Shown: in pieces, positions 36,037 to 47,347 of the stretch
Layout: the number at the start of each line of letters is the position of its first letter
Numbering within the stretch: position 1 is the first letter of the stretch
Assembly: GCA_044222225.1 (NCBI GenBank)
Contig: JBGANR010000016.1
Location: 62,001-126,000 of the forward strand
Direction: 5' to 3'
DNA length: 64,000 bases
Origin: JBGANR01 sp044222225
GTDB lineage: Bacteria > Actinomycetota > Actinomycetes > Mycobacteriales > Mycobacteriaceae
Made by a program: the position numbers and the translations under genes
The notes under the pieces: generated by a model
The model's input: only the letters and a program-made list of their open reading frames with translations
What the model was told of the DNA's origin: nothing
Databases searched by the model: none

Positions 36037-39000
36037 CTACCGGACGATGCTGCGGATCTGCCGGGTCCCCACCGACAGCGTCGCCAGGTCGAGCTCGCCC
36101 GACGCGATGATCTCGTCGAGCGTGGCCCGCACCCGTGCGACGCGCGCCGCGTTCCGCTGCTCCCAGTCGGCGATCATGACGTCCGCCGGCTCCCCCGGGA
36201 CCGAGGTGTCCAGGATCGTCAACGCCAGGTCCCGGACGGCGCCGTACAGATCGTCACGCAGCGCGAGCCGGGCCAGGGCGGGCCAACGATCCGAGCGCTG
36301 CAGATCCGAGACGGCGACGAGAAGCTGCTCGACGTCGAGCCGGGCCATCAGCGCGAAGTAGAGCCGCCCGACCTCGTCGCAGTCGCGATCGGCGATGTCC
36401 GAGACATCGATGATGTCGAGCAGGCAGAACCGCTCGAGCGTGAGCGCGACCCACCGGGCCAACTCCTCTTCGACACCCTGCGCCGTGTACGCCGCGGTCC
36501 GTCCCTCGACCGCCGCGACCGTCGCGCCGCGGGTCCACTCCGGCACACGCTCGCCGTACTGCGTCACCCGCGCCCGATACCGCGAGATCTCGGCGGCCAC
36601 GGCCAGCGGCTGCGGACGGTTCGTGAGCAGCCACTGGGACGCGCGGAACAGCAACCGCCGCACGTAGGACACCATGTCGTTGAGCGCCGTGATCGGCGCC
36701 CGCGTCGCATCGATCCGCGCCCACAGAGACGGCAGGTCGAAGATCTCCCGCACGGCCACGTAGGCCCGCACGACGTCGGCCGTCGTGGTGCCGCTGCCCT
36801 CGCAGAGATGGAACACGTGGCTCATCCCGGCGTGGTCGACCAGATCGTTGACGAGCCGCATCGCGACGATCTGCCGGCGAAGCGGATGCGAGACGATGCC
36901 GTCGGCGAAACGCTCGCGCAACGGCGTCGGGAAGTAGTCGACGACGAGCGAGGTGAACACGTCGTTGTCGGGGAGATCGGTGGCGAGCAGATCCTCCTTG
37001 AGGGTCAACTTGATGTGCGCCAGGAGCGTGGCGAGTTCGGGCGACGAGAGCGGCTTGTCCCGTCCGGCGAGCTGCGCGGGCGTCGGCAGCGCCTCGAGCT
37101 TGAGATCGACGCCGCGGTCGGCCAGCTCCTGCAGTTGCCGCTGATGCACGCGGTACAGCTCGCCCGCCCGCGCACGCGCGAGGCCGAGCTCGGCGTTCTG
37201 CGAGATGTTGTCAGCGAGGACCAGATCGGAGACCTCGTCCGTCATCGACTCGAGCAGCGGATTGCGCTCGTCCGGAGCCAGCGATCCGGCCTTGACCTGC
37301 GAGTCGAGCAGGATCTTGATGTTGACCTCGTGGTCGGAGCAGTCGACGCCGGCGCTGTTGTCCAGCGCGTCGGTGTTGATCCGGCCGCCGCCGAGCGCGA
37401 ACTCGATACGGCCCAGCTCGGTGACGCCGAGGTTGCCGCCCTCGCCGACGACCCGGGCCCGGATCTCTCCGCCGTCGACGCGGATAGCGTCGTTGGCCTT
37501 GTCCCCGACCTGCTCGTTGGTCTGCGTCGACGCCTTGATGTAGGTGCCGATGCCACCGTTCCACAGCAGGTCGACGGGTGCGAGCAGGATCGCGCGCATC
37601 AGCTCGGGCGGTGACATCGCCGTGACGTCGTCGTCCAGTCCGAGCGCGGCCCGGATCTCCGGACCGATCGGCACCGACTTGAGCGACCGCGACCAGACGC
37701 CGCCACCGGCACTGATGAGCCCGCGATCGTAGTCGTCCCACGACGAGCGCGGCAGGTCGAAGATCCGCTTGCGCTCGGCCCAGGACGCGGCGGCGTCCGG
37801 GTTCGGATCGATGAAGATGCTCCGGTGGTCGAACGCCGCCACGAGCCGGATGTGCGGCGAACACAGCATGCCGTTGCCGAACACGTCACCGCTCATGTCG
37901 CCGATGCCGACGACGCGGAAGTCCTCGGCCTGCGTGTCGACGCCGAACTCCCGGAAGTGCCGCTTGACGCTCTCCCACGCACCGCGGGCCGTGATGCCCA
38001 TCGCCTTGTGGTCGTAGCCGGCGCTGCCGCCCGAGGCGAAACCGTCGCCGAGCCAGAAACCGCGGCCGACGGCGACACCGTTGGCGATGTCGGAGAACGT
38101 CGCGGTCCCCTTGTCCGCGGCGACCACCAGGTAGGTGTCGTCGCCGTCGCGCCGGACGACGCCCCGCGGCGGCACCACCGCGCCGGTCCCGTCGATGTCG
38201 TCGGTGACGTCGAGCAGCGAGCCGATGAAGATGCGGTAGCACTCGATGCCCTTGGCCCGGAACGCGTCGCGGTCGACGGCGTCGTCACCGGTCGGCGGCG
38301 TCGGCCGCTTGACGACGAACCCGCCCTTGGCGCCGACGGGCACGATGACGGCGTTCTTGACCGCCTGTGCCTTGACGAGACCGAGGATCTCGGTGCGGAA
38401 GTCCTCCCGGCGGTCCGACCAGCGCAGACCGCCGCGCGCGACGTCCCCGTAGCGCAGGTGGACGCCCTCGACCTCAGGCGAGTAGACGAAGATCTCGTAC
38501 GCCGGACGCGGCTTGGGCGCCTGCGGGATCTCGCGCGGGTGCAGCTTGAAGGCGAGGGCCGGCGGCCGGCACCCGTTCTCGTCGACGGCGTAGAAGTTGG
38601 TCCGCACCGTCGCGCGCAGGACGTCGAGGAAACCGCGGACGACGCGGTCGGCGTCGAGACTCATGATGTCGCCGATCTGCCGATCGAGCTCGGCGAGCGC
38701 CTCCTCGCGCGCCGCTTCGTCGGCGGCCGCCGGGTCGAACGACACCTCGAACGCACGAACGATGCCCGCCGTGATCTCCGGCAGCGACTTGAGCGTCGCC
38801 GCCAGGTGCGCGGAACTGTAGGCGAAGCCGAGCTGGCGCAGGTACTGGCCGTAGGCGTAGAGCATCGACGCCTGCCGCCAGTCGAGGCCGCAGCGCAGGA
38901 CGAGCTCGTTGAACGGGGACTCCTCCGCCTCGCCCCGCCAGATCGCCGCGAACGCCTCGGTGAAGCGGCGCTCGGCGTCACGCGTGTCACCGGGCATCGT

Positions 39001-40713
39001 CACCTCGGCGGCGCCGCCGAGACCGAAGTCGTAGAGGGCGCACTCGACGCCGTCGGGCCGGGTCAGGGAGTACGGCTGCTCGTCGATGACGGTGACGCCG
39101 AGGCTGTGCAGCACCGGCAGGATCTGGCTGATCGTCGCCGTCCTGCCCGCGAGCGTCAGGACGAGCCGCCACGCCCCGTCGGCGGCGACGACCCGCACGG
39201 AGAAGTCGTCAGGCGCGATGTCGCGCAGCGTCTCGACGTCGTCGGCCGCCTGCTCCGGCGTGCGCTCGGCCTTGTAGCCCTCGGGCAGCAGAGGCAGGTA
39301 GTGCGCGATCTCGGACGTCGAGAGCCGGTCGAGCCCGTGCTCCCACAACTCGTCGTCCCAGCTGCGGACGGCGTCGGCGAGCCGCTGCTGGACGGCGTCG
39401 TGAAGCGTCGAGCCCGCGCTGATGTCCGTCGGCGTGTCTCCGGGCACCCGGATGAGGATGTTGAGCTGAGCCATCGGTGAATCCGAGAGCTTGGCCGTGT
39501 ACTCGAATTCCGTGCCGCTGACGGCGTCGATCACGATCGACTGCGACTCCTCGCGCAGCTTCGTCGTGTACCGGTCGCGCGGGAGGAACACGATGGCCGA
39601 GACGAGATGCGCCTCCGCCGCCGGACGGGTGATGAGCCGCACCTCGCGGGCCGGAATCGCGGCCATGACGTCCAGCAGATCGCGGGCCAGCGCGGACGGT
39701 GCGACGTTGAACAGTTCCGAACGCGGGTACACCTGCAGCAGTTCCTGCAGCACCATGCCCGTGTAGGAGTTGCCGTTGACCTGGGCGGCGGCGAGCACCT
39801 CGCGGACACGACCGCGAAGCAGCGGGATGTCGGCGAGGTTCGCGTTGAGGGCGGCCACGGTGAGTCGGCCGAGGAAGCGGTGCTCACCCGCGTAGCGGCC
39901 GTTCCGGAAGCGCGCGATCGTCACGAGGTTCGGGAAGCGCGAGCTCTGCAGGCCGGTCGGCTCGTAAACGCGGGTGATCGAGACGAGCGTCTCGGCGCTC
40001 GCCAGCGCCGACACGGTTCCACGCGGTCCGATCTCGCGGTAGACGCCGAGCCGGGCCTCGTCCGAGACCGTGACCCCGCCGTCGTCGGCAAGACCGGCCT
40101 CGACGTAGCCGAACAGCCGAAAGTGTCCCTCGGAGAGCCATCGCAACAGAGCGACGGATTCGTCACGGCCGGGCGCGTCGAGCGGCGCGAACGCACCGAG
40201 GTCTCCGGCCTCGGCGGCGAACCCGGCCTGCAGCGTCAGCCTGTCGCCGCCGACGCTGGCGACCGAGCGCAACGTCGCGCGCAGTCGTGCGGTGAGCGCG
40301 TCGGCGTCGACGGAACCGGCGACGGCGAGGCAGATCCACGATTCCGTGACCGGACCGGGTGCGCCGACGAGCGTGCCGGCGTCGTCTCGTTCCACGGCGA
40401 CCACCGGATGTTCGACGCGGGTGACCGAGTGGCCCTCCGCCTCGACGGCTGCGATGACGGACTCGACGAGCCCCGGCATGTCGTCGGCGACGAGCCAGAG
40501 GGAGGCGAGACCTGCCTCGGGGACATCGACGACGACCAGCGACTCTCCGGGAGCGCGAACCGCGGCGACGTCGGCGTGCCGGAGGAGCCGCGCGTGTTCG
40601 GCGGCGACGATGTCGGGCGTCGCCGCGGGATCGAGATCGAAGAGATATGCGGCCGCCAGGGCCGTCGTCAGCTGAGAGTCGAATGTGGTCGATCCGGACA
40701 CGGGCCCGCTCAT
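36037..40713 (-). CDS. gdh: NAD-specific glutamate dehydrogenase, large type
   Basis: A 1,558-residue enzyme of the large NAD-GDH class that deaminates glutamate to 2-oxoglutarate. About 700 residues of N-terminal regulatory domain (ACT-like segments) precede the catalytic core, seen in HLRYGDVARGGLRWSDRREDF, the Lys-containing VPVGAKGGFVVKRP and the nucleotide region GIGDMSGDVFGNGML. The length agrees with mycobacterial Gdh (about 1,620). The ATG at 40713 is chosen where family homology starts; a GTG at 40743 is an alternative. Opposite-strand frames of up to 551 codons inside it are GC-driven shadows. Regulation by phospho-GarA is known in mycobacteria, not visible here. Confidence 0.95.
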   Translation of the reverse strand: MSGPVSGSTTFDSQLTTALAAAYLFDLDPAATPDIVAAEHARLLRHADVAAVRAPGESLVVVDVPEAGLASLWLVADDMPGLVESVIAAVEAEGHSVTRVEHPVVAVERDDAGTLVGAPGPVTESWICLAVAGSVDADALTARLRATLRSVASVGGDRLTLQAGFAAEAGDLGAFAPLDAPGRDESVALLRWLSEGHFRLFGYVEAGLADDGGVTVSDEARLGVYREIGPRGTVSALASAETLVSITRVYEPTGLQSSRFPNLVTIARFRNGRYAGEHRFLGRLTVAALNANLADIPLLRGRVREVLAAAQVNGNSYTGMVLQELLQVYPRSELFNVAPSALARDLLDVMAAIPAREVRLITRPAAEAHLVSAIVFLPRDRYTTKLREESQSIVIDAVSGTEFEYTAKLSDSPMAQLNILIRVPGDTPTDISAGSTLHDAVQQRLADAVRSWDDELWEHGLDRLSTSEIAHYLPLLPEGYKAERTPEQAADDVETLRDIAPDDFSVRVVAADGAWRLVLTLAGRTATISQILPVLHSLGVTVIDEQPYSLTRPDGVECALYDFGLGGAAEVTMPGDTRDAERRFTEAFAAIWRGEAEESPFNELVLRCGLDWRQASMLYAYGQYLRQLGFAYSSAHLAATLKSLPEITAGIVRAFEVSFDPAAADEAAREEALAELDRQIGDIMSLDADRVVRGFLDVLRATVRTNFYAVDENGCRPPALAFKLHPREIPQAPKPRPAYEIFVYSPEVEGVHLRYGDVARGGLRWSDRREDFRTEILGLVKAQAVKNAVIVPVGAKGGFVVKRPTPPTGDDAVDRDAFRAKGIECYRIFIGSLLDVTDDIDGTGAVVPPRGVVRRDGDDTYLVVAADKGTATFSDIANGVAVGRGFWLGDGFASGGSAGYDHKAMGITARGAWESVKRHFREFGVDTQAEDFRVVGIGDMSGDVFGNGMLCSPHIRLVAAFDHRSIFIDPNPDAAASWAERKRIFDLPRSSWDDYDRGLISAGGGVWSRSLKSVPIGPEIRAALGLDDDVTAMSPPELMRAILLAPVDLLWNGGIGTYIKASTQTNEQVGDKANDAIRVDGGEIRARVVGEGGNLGVTELGRIEFALGGGRINTDALDNSAGVDCSDHEVNIKILLDSQVKAGSLAPDERNPLLESMTDEVSDLVLADNISQNAELGLARARAGELYRVHQRQLQELADRGVDLKLEALPTPAQLAGRDKPLSSPELATLLAHIKLTLKEDLLATDLPDNDVFTSLVVDYFPTPLRERFADGIVSHPLRRQIVAMRLVNDLVDHAGMSHVFHLCEGSGTTTADVVRAYVAVREIFDLPSLWARIDATRAPITALNDMVSYVRRLLFRASQWLLTNRPQPLAVAAEISRYRARVTQYGERVPEWTRGATVAAVEGRTAAYTAQGVEEELARWVALTLERFCLLDIIDVSDIADRDCDEVGRLYFALMARLDVEQLLVAVSDLQRSDRWPALARLALRDDLYGAVRDLALTILDTSVPGEPADVMIADWEQRNAARVARVRATLDEIIASGELDLATLSVGTRQIRSIVR

Positions 40714-40879
40714 GGTTATGCCATCACTCCGTTGTGTGTGCACGTGAGGACGGGTGACTCCCGCCCCTCACCAGCATCGTAAGGCGGTAAACCATGATTT
40801 CCTACCTACTCGTGAGTCCCGGGGAATCCGCCTCGAAACGGGCCGCGGGCCCGACCCGTCTCGAGGCGCCCGGCCACGA

Positions 40880-42550
<1,671 letters not shown>

Positions 42551-42638
42551 CGCCGCTCCTCGCGTCTGACCTGGGGGTTCGCCCCGAATGCTGATCGGAT
42601 CTCGCCCGGCTCCTGCGGCCGGGCACAACGTGACGAGG

Positions 42639-43616
42639 CTACCGAAGCGACGTCGCCGCAGCGTGTGGCGGTCCCGGGCCGACTCGCCGGCCGCCGAGAC
42701 ACTCGTCGACGAGCGTCGCGCAGGTATCCGGCCGATCGAGCATCACCGCGTGACCGGACGGCGCGACCAGCACGTGGGTGGCACCGAGCAGCGCCGCGTA
42801 CCGGGCGTGCCGCCGATACCAGCCCGTCGCCCGGCGGCGTCGAGACGCGGTGACCAGCAGAGTCGCCGCGTGGTAGTCGGGCCGCTCCCCACGCAGGGTG
42901 TCCAGTTCACGGGCGAGATCCGGGTAGGCGGCCCACTCCGCGATGAGCCGCGTCCGGAACCCGGCGTCGCCCACTGCCGCATCGACGTCGGCGGCCACAG
43001 CCGCCGGAAGATCGAGCGCCAGCCTGCGAACCGTCGTCATGAGCCCACCGGCGAGGTCCGTGGCCAGCACGGCCCGAGCGCGACGGGCGGCCGACCGGCG
43101 CAGTTCACGGAGCGCCGACGGCGCCGGCCGGGCCCCCGGCCTGCCCCGAGGTCGCCCGGACGGTCCTACCGTCTGCGTCACGCTTCTGGTCTGCGTCACG
43201 TTCTCGACGCTCGGATCGAGCAACACGACGTGCGACACCAGGTCCGGGCGGGTCCGCGCGACCGCCTCGGCGACGAACGCGCCCATCGAATGGGCGATGA
43301 TCACGCTCCGCGCCGGGTCGTCGGGCCGGGCTGGGTCGTCGGGTCGGGCTGGGCTGTCGGGTCGGGCTGGGTCGTCGGGTCGGGCTTCATCACCGCTCCG
43401 CGCCGGGTCGTCGGGCTGCGCCGCCTCAACGGATCGCTCGAGGAGCCGGATCACGTCTCCGACCTCGGTCATCAGATCGACTCCCGGCCCGCGGTCGACG
43501 ATCCGCCATCGCCGTCCTTTCTCCTCGAGCGCCCTCACCATCGGCCGCCACAACGCCGGCAGCGCACCGAGGCCGCCGATGAGAACCAGCGTCGTCGGTT
43601 CTTCGCTCTTCCCCAT
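42639..43616 (-). CDS. Alpha/beta-hydrolase with an internal hexapeptide repeat
   Basis: A 325-residue hydrolase. The oxyanion region is LIGGLGALPALWRP, the nucleophile elbow is IIAHSMGAFVAE, and a late His is in APSGHAVMLDRP. Between the first beta strands and the nucleophile lies a low-complexity stretch of repeated PDDPAR-like hexapeptides. Substrate unknown. It lies between ettA and a DUF998 gene on the same strand. Confidence 0.8.
   Translation of the reverse strand: MGKSEEPTTLVLIGGLGALPALWRPMVRALEEKGRRWRIVDRGPGVDLMTEVGDVIRLLERSVEAAQPDDPARSGDEARPDDPARPDSPARPDDPARPDDPARSVIIAHSMGAFVAEAVARTRPDLVSHVVLLDPSVENVTQTRSVTQTVGPSGRPRGRPGARPAPSALRELRRSAARRARAVLATDLAGGLMTTVRRLALDLPAAVAADVDAAVGDAGFRTRLIAEWAAYPDLARELDTLRGERPDYHAATLLVTASRRRRATGWYRRHARYAALLGATHVLVAPSGHAVMLDRPDTCATLVDECLGGRRVGPGPPHAAATSLR
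43311..43425. repeat. 18-bp tandem minisatellite inside the hydrolase gene
   Basis: Units close to GGGTCGTCGGGTCGGGCT repeat about six times with substitutions, each encoding six residues (PDDPAR and variants) on the minus strand. The unit is a multiple of three, so copy-number change would keep the frame. Confidence 0.8.
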
Positions 43617-43658
43617 CTCTCCTCGCTTCCGTTCCGCTCGTTGCGTCGCCCTTCCCTC

Positions 43659-44369
43659 TCAGCGGCGTCGCCACGCTCGGTCGCCGAGCCGCCGCCAGAC
43701 CGCGTAGCCGAACAGCCCGAGCCCGATGCCGATGACCACCACCTGCGCCCGTTGCGCGACGCCGAGCGTCACCACCGAGACGTGGACCATCGAGAGCACC
43801 GTCCACGTCGACGTCGCCACTCCGGCCGCGCCGCACACCGCGGCTACGTTGCGCGTCCACCGCGAACAGCCCGACCGGAGCAACAGCGCCATCGCGACGA
43901 GCGCGACGACCGCGCAGATTCCGGCCGCCCCGCTGGCCACCGAATGCACCAGGTGACTCACCGGCACGCGGAACTCACGCTCGGCTTCGGCGCATGCCGC
44001 GTCCTGCGTCGGTGAGCAACTCAGCGGCATGACGACGTCGAGGATGGTCGCCGCCCCGAAACCGACCACCGACCAAGCGGCGTATCGCGCCCTGCGTGAC
44101 CCGGCCACCGGCAACACGAGCACACCGGCGACGAGCGCCAGAACACCCACGACGGCGTCCGTACTGCGAAAGAACACGGCGTACGGCCGACCGTCTGCCG
44201 CGAGTTCGCTGGCGTACGAATCGGCGACGCTGAGTCCCGGGTCCAGCCACGGCCCGAGAATCCACGCGTTGTAGAGAAGCCCCGCGACGAGCATGAAACC
44301 GAACACGACCACGCCGCGCACGTCCGAACGAGTCGCGGACGCCGGGCGCTCGCGCTCGATTGTCGCCAC
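43659..44369 (-). CDS. DUF998-type membrane protein
   Basis: A 236-residue protein with six predicted hydrophobic helices (from VVVFGFMLVAGLLYNAWIL to VVVIGIGLGLFGYAVW). The periplasmic loop PGLSVADSYASELAADGRPY and the intramembrane DVVMPLSCSPTQDAAC with paired Cys fit the DUF998 family. Function unknown. The GTG at 44369 (MATIERERPAS) is preferred to starts far upstream that overlap ssb. Confidence 0.7.
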   Translation of the reverse strand: MATIERERPASATRSDVRGVVVFGFMLVAGLLYNAWILGPWLDPGLSVADSYASELAADGRPYAVFFRSTDAVVGVLALVAGVLVLPVAGSRRARYAAWSVVGFGAATILDVVMPLSCSPTQDAACAEAEREFRVPVSHLVHSVASGAAGICAVVALVAMALLLRSGCSRWTRNVAAVCGAAGVATSTWTVLSMVHVSVVTLGVAQRAQVVVIGIGLGLFGYAVWRRLGDRAWRRR

Positions 44370-44416
44370 AGGGCCAGAGTACGGTCGCCACACCGCCGAT
44401 CGGAGCCGGACGCCGG

Positions 44417-44983
44417 CTATCCCGTGGCTCCCGCCAGCACCTCCTCCCGACGCACCACGGCCGCCTCGTCGTCCTCGTCCGGGTGCTCCGCGGTGTCGTC
44501 GTGCTCTCCGTCTGAACGCGGCGCAGCAGCATCGGCGTCCCCGTACAGACGTCCAGCCGGAACGGACGCGAGGGTGCGGCTCGTGTCCGTTCCCGGCGCC
44601 ACCACCGGGTGCACTGCGCGAGTGCTCCGGGCGCCGAGAACGCCACGCGTCCAGCGAAGGTCGAGGCCGACCGTGTTCGCGGTGATCTCGGTGTGCGAGT
44701 GGTGTGCGCCGTCGTTCGAGCGATACTCGTTCGTGCGCAGCTCGCCGACCACCATGACGGGCGTCCCCGGCGACGCCACCGGCGCCACGTTCTCGGCGAG
44801 CCGGCCCCAGCACGTCACCGTGATGTAGAGCATCGACGCGGTCACCCAACGTCCTTCGTCCCGGTCGAATCGCGTCGTTCTGCTGGCCACCCGGAACGAC
44901 AGCATGCGATTGCCGGCCCGGGTCGTCCGGGCGGTCGGCTCGTCGACGACCCGGCCGAAGATGGTCGCGGTGTTGCTATCCAT
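44417..44983 (-). CDS. Single-stranded DNA-binding protein (second SSB, Rv2478c-like)
   Basis: A 188-residue protein with an OB fold in residues 1-110 (TATIFGRVVDEPTART, YITVTCWGRLAENVA, PVMVVGELRTNEYRS) and an acidic, disordered C-terminal tail. Unlike housekeeping SSB it does not end in the DDDxPF tip, so it may be a specialised paralogue. Position matches Rv2478c next to ettA in M. tuberculosis, but here the hydrolase and DUF998 genes intervene. Confidence 0.85.
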   Translation of the reverse strand: MDSNTATIFGRVVDEPTARTTRAGNRMLSFRVASRTTRFDRDEGRWVTASMLYITVTCWGRLAENVAPVASPGTPVMVVGELRTNEYRSNDGAHHSHTEITANTVGLDLRWTRGVLGARSTRAVHPVVAPGTDTSRTLASVPAGRLYGDADAAAPRSDGEHDDTAEHPDEDDEAAVVRREEVLAGATG

Positions 44984-45203
44984 GTCTCCCCCTCGAAATC
45001 CGCGGGCCCCGCGTCGAACCCGTCTGCCGTCATCAGACACCCGGCCACCGACCGTCGACCTCGCCTGCGGCGGCGACCGTGGACAGAGGTGTCCGCCACG
45101 ACGATCTGGCCGGATGTGTCCACAGCCCTGTGCGCTAACCTCGGCGAGGGCGCCGGACCGTCGGTCCGTCGTGATATCAGGCGAATCCTCGGGAGGTCTT
45201 TCG

Positions 45204-45974
45204 ATGCAGACGAGTACGACACGCGTCCGGCGAGGCCCGGCGCGCGCCGTCACCGCGGGTGTCCTCTCCCTCGCGGTCGCCGCATCGCTCGCCTCCTGCG
45301 CGAAGACCGACGACAGCAACGCCACCGATCCGCAGCCCGACAAACTGGCATGTGCGTTCGAGCCGACCTCGGCGGAGTCCGGTGCGCCGACCACCGCCGA
45401 CAAGAAGGTCGACCGTCCGGACGTCAACCAGCCGCGGACCGGCAAGGTCGAGGCGACCTTCTCGCTCAACGTCGGTGACCTCAAGGTCTCGATGGACCGT
45501 GAGTCGGCGCCCTGCAACGTCGCCGCGATCGACACCCTGATCCGCGAGGACTACTACACCGACAGCCCCTGCCATCGGCTGACCACCAAGGATCCGCTTG
45601 TCGTCCTGCAGTGCGGCGCGCGCACGTCCGAGGGCCAGGGCGGGCCCGGCTGGACGTCACCCGACGAGTTCCCGAAGCTCAAGTGGATCGACGAGAAGCT
45701 CAACAGGGCGCTCTACCCACGAGGAGCGGTCGCCATCGCCAACACCGGTGCCTCGAACACCGGCGGCAGCCAGCTATTCTTCGTCATCAAGGACACTCAG
45801 CTCGCCCCGCACTACACGGTCGTCGGAACCCTCGACGAGGCGAGCCTCAAGGTGCTCGACGGCGTCCTCGCCAAGGGCATCAAGCCGTCGAAGGGCCCCG
45901 ACGGCCAGCCCGTGGACGGCGACGGGCAGCCGACGGAGACGGTCATCATCACGAGGGCGACCGCCACGTCCTGA
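45204..45974 (+). CDS. ppiB: Cyclophilin-type peptidyl-prolyl isomerase, lipoprotein
   Basis: A 256-residue exported protein. The signal peptide ends in the lipobox LASC (Cys32), followed by a flexible spacer; the cyclophilin domain covers about 85-245 with CHRLTT (catalytic Arg region), EGQGGPGW, and SNTGGSQLFFVIKD. It catalyses proline isomerisation outside the membrane. The ATG has GGGAGG upstream. The usual F-x-M-x-Q catalytic stretch is changed (PLVVLQCG), as I recall for actinobacterial PpiB. Confidence 0.9.
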   Translation: MQTSTTRVRRGPARAVTAGVLSLAVAASLASCAKTDDSNATDPQPDKLACAFEPTSAESGAPTTADKKVDRPDVNQPRTGKVEATFSLNVGDLKVSMDRESAPCNVAAIDTLIREDYYTDSPCHRLTTKDPLVVLQCGARTSEGQGGPGWTSPDEFPKLKWIDEKLNRALYPRGAVAIANTGASNTGGSQLFFVIKDTQLAPHYTVVGTLDEASLKVLDGVLAKGIKPSKGPDGQPVDGDGQPTETVIITRATATS

Positions 45975-46002
45975 CGCCCGATCCGCTACGATCTTTCTCG
46001 CC

Positions 46003-46079
46003 GCCTCCAGGTAGCTCAGCTGGACAGAGCATCGGCCTTCTAATCCGACGGTCGCAGGTTCGAATTCTCGCCGGGGGCC
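46003..46079 (+). tRNA. tRNA-Arg(UCU)-like gene with poor acceptor and T stems
   Basis: The D arm (AGCTCAGCTGGACAGAGC), anticodon loop CTTCTAA (anticodon TCT, Arg) and TTCGAAT T-loop are clear. The T stem does not close (GCAGG against TCTCG), and the 5' acceptor has two extra bases before TAGCTC, so pairing with CGGGGGC is incomplete. It is either a damaged tRNA copy, an attachment-site hybrid, or affected by sequence errors like those nearby. Confidence 0.6.
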
Positions 46080-47041
46080 TGGTTACATCAATTCAAACCT
46101 GCGCCATTACGATTCAGTCTCTATGCGCGTTTTGTTTAGCCACCGCCTCAGCGGTCGCTACGGAACTGGACTTGGTGTGCGCACGACGTGAGATTACTGC
46201 TCACCCAAATAGCCACCGCACATCGGTCGTCTGACCGCCAATCACGATACTCTGAATCTCAGATTCAAGCATGGTGAGTATCGCGACTGCAAGCGCGAGG
46301 TGAGCCGCTCGACGTGGCCCCGTGTCACGTCCGGCCAGCTCAGCGGATAGGGTGTAGCCACTCCAGTGCCACGGAGGCAACAAACGCTGGAGCAGAAGAC
46401 TGAGCCAACGTGACAAAACTAGCTCTACGACGCCGCTCGGCAGATAAGTACCGTAAATCCGAGTATATGAGGCGTGACATCCTACCTTTGGCCACGGTGA
46501 TGTCACCGTTCTTTTGTCGGATCTCTATTTCTTTATGGAGGGCGAGATTCGTGTTGCCGGTCGTATTGCTGAGCGCTTCCGGAAGGTACTGCGCTACGGA
46601 TTCAACGGCGGACTTGATCGCGGCGATGTCGCCGCGCTATCAACCAACCGGATCATCACCGTATCTTCGTTCCAGGCTAGCCAACTTTAACCGTCAGCCC
46701 CACTTCAACGTACACATGCTGACCCAGAAGTTGGCGCGAATGCCTGGGAAACTCGTCAATAATAATTCCCGATACGGGATTGCGTCCACGGCGTGTCCGG
46801 CGCGGCTGTCGGCAGCCAGGTCGAGCCTTCGAGAGCCTTCCGCAGCTCTTGCCGGGTTGTCCCGGGACTGGGAGTTAGGTACTGCGCGCATATAGCGCGC
46901 ATATAGTAACGCCTTATCCTCCAAGCGGCCGATCCTCAACCAGCCACGCCTGCCGACTCCACCGTCGCCGGCACCGTGCGCGTGCGCCCGCGTCACGATA
47001 ACAAGAGCGGGAGGCATTCCGAATGTATTGCAGATAAGTCT
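46080..47041. other. Decayed, lower-GC interval without intact genes
   Basis: About 960 bases with lower GC and none of the codon pattern of the rest of the window. I see no credible intact gene. A start-less open frame on the minus strand (46340-46636) reads protein-like text such as AIKSAVESVAQYLPEALSNT and may be a gene remnant. An 11-base tandem repeat GCGCGCATATA sits at 46884-46905. The interval lies between the odd tRNA-Arg and a broken chorismate mutase and looks like the debris of an excised or decayed element. Confidence 0.5.
46340..46636 (-). pseudogene. Possible gene remnant, open frame without start
   Basis: Ninety-eight codons are open between a TAG and the stop at 46340, with no start codon near the left bound. 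The text is protein-like (IEIRQKNGDITVAKG) and AT-richer than chromosomal genes here. No family recognised; it may be a piece of a phage or island gene. Confidence 0.3.
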
Positions 47042-47347
47042 ATGATAAGTACGATAACCGCCGTCGACGCCATTGAACGAGATCCGTACCGCAATCGATT
47101 CCTTGGACGCCAGGGATCGTCGGGCTCATCGCCGAGCGTCAAGCCTGGGTCGTCCGTGCCGTGGTGAACTCAAGCGCGGCGACACCTGATTCGTCCGAGC
47201 ACCCGCGCGCCGACGCGGGTGATCGCCAAGGTCCGCGCACTCGCCGACGAGAACGGCGCTGCGCCGGACGTCGTCGAACGCACCTATCGCGCGATGATCG
47301 ACGCCTTCATCGAGCCCGAGATCTCGGTGCACGCGAACACCGACTGA
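47042..47347 (+). pseudogene. Chorismate mutase (AroQ-type), broken by several frameshifts
   Basis: Reading across frames reconstructs a typical small chorismate mutase: TAVDAIERD, then IRTAIDSLDAR, then IVGLIAERQAWVVRA, then GELKRGDT-like, and the intact 3' part VIAKVRALADENGAAPDVVERTYRAMIDAF up to the TGA at 47347. At least three single-base shifts (near 47070, 47112 and 47160) and a TGA near 47190 interrupt it. The tail overlaps the 3' end of the GH13 gene on the other strand. The gene looks non-functional, unless the shifts are sequence errors. Confidence 0.7.

Noticed and set aside
37825..39480. A 551-codon open frame opposite gdh
   Set aside because: Its amino-acid composition (Arg, Asp, Gly, Val repeats) is that of a complementary-strand shadow in high-GC DNA, and the gdh frame beneath has clear family motifs.
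46410..46895. A 161-codon open frame in the decayed interval
   Set aside because: The translation shows no family pattern and mixed composition; the opposite strand reads more protein-like text. It is not supported as a gene.
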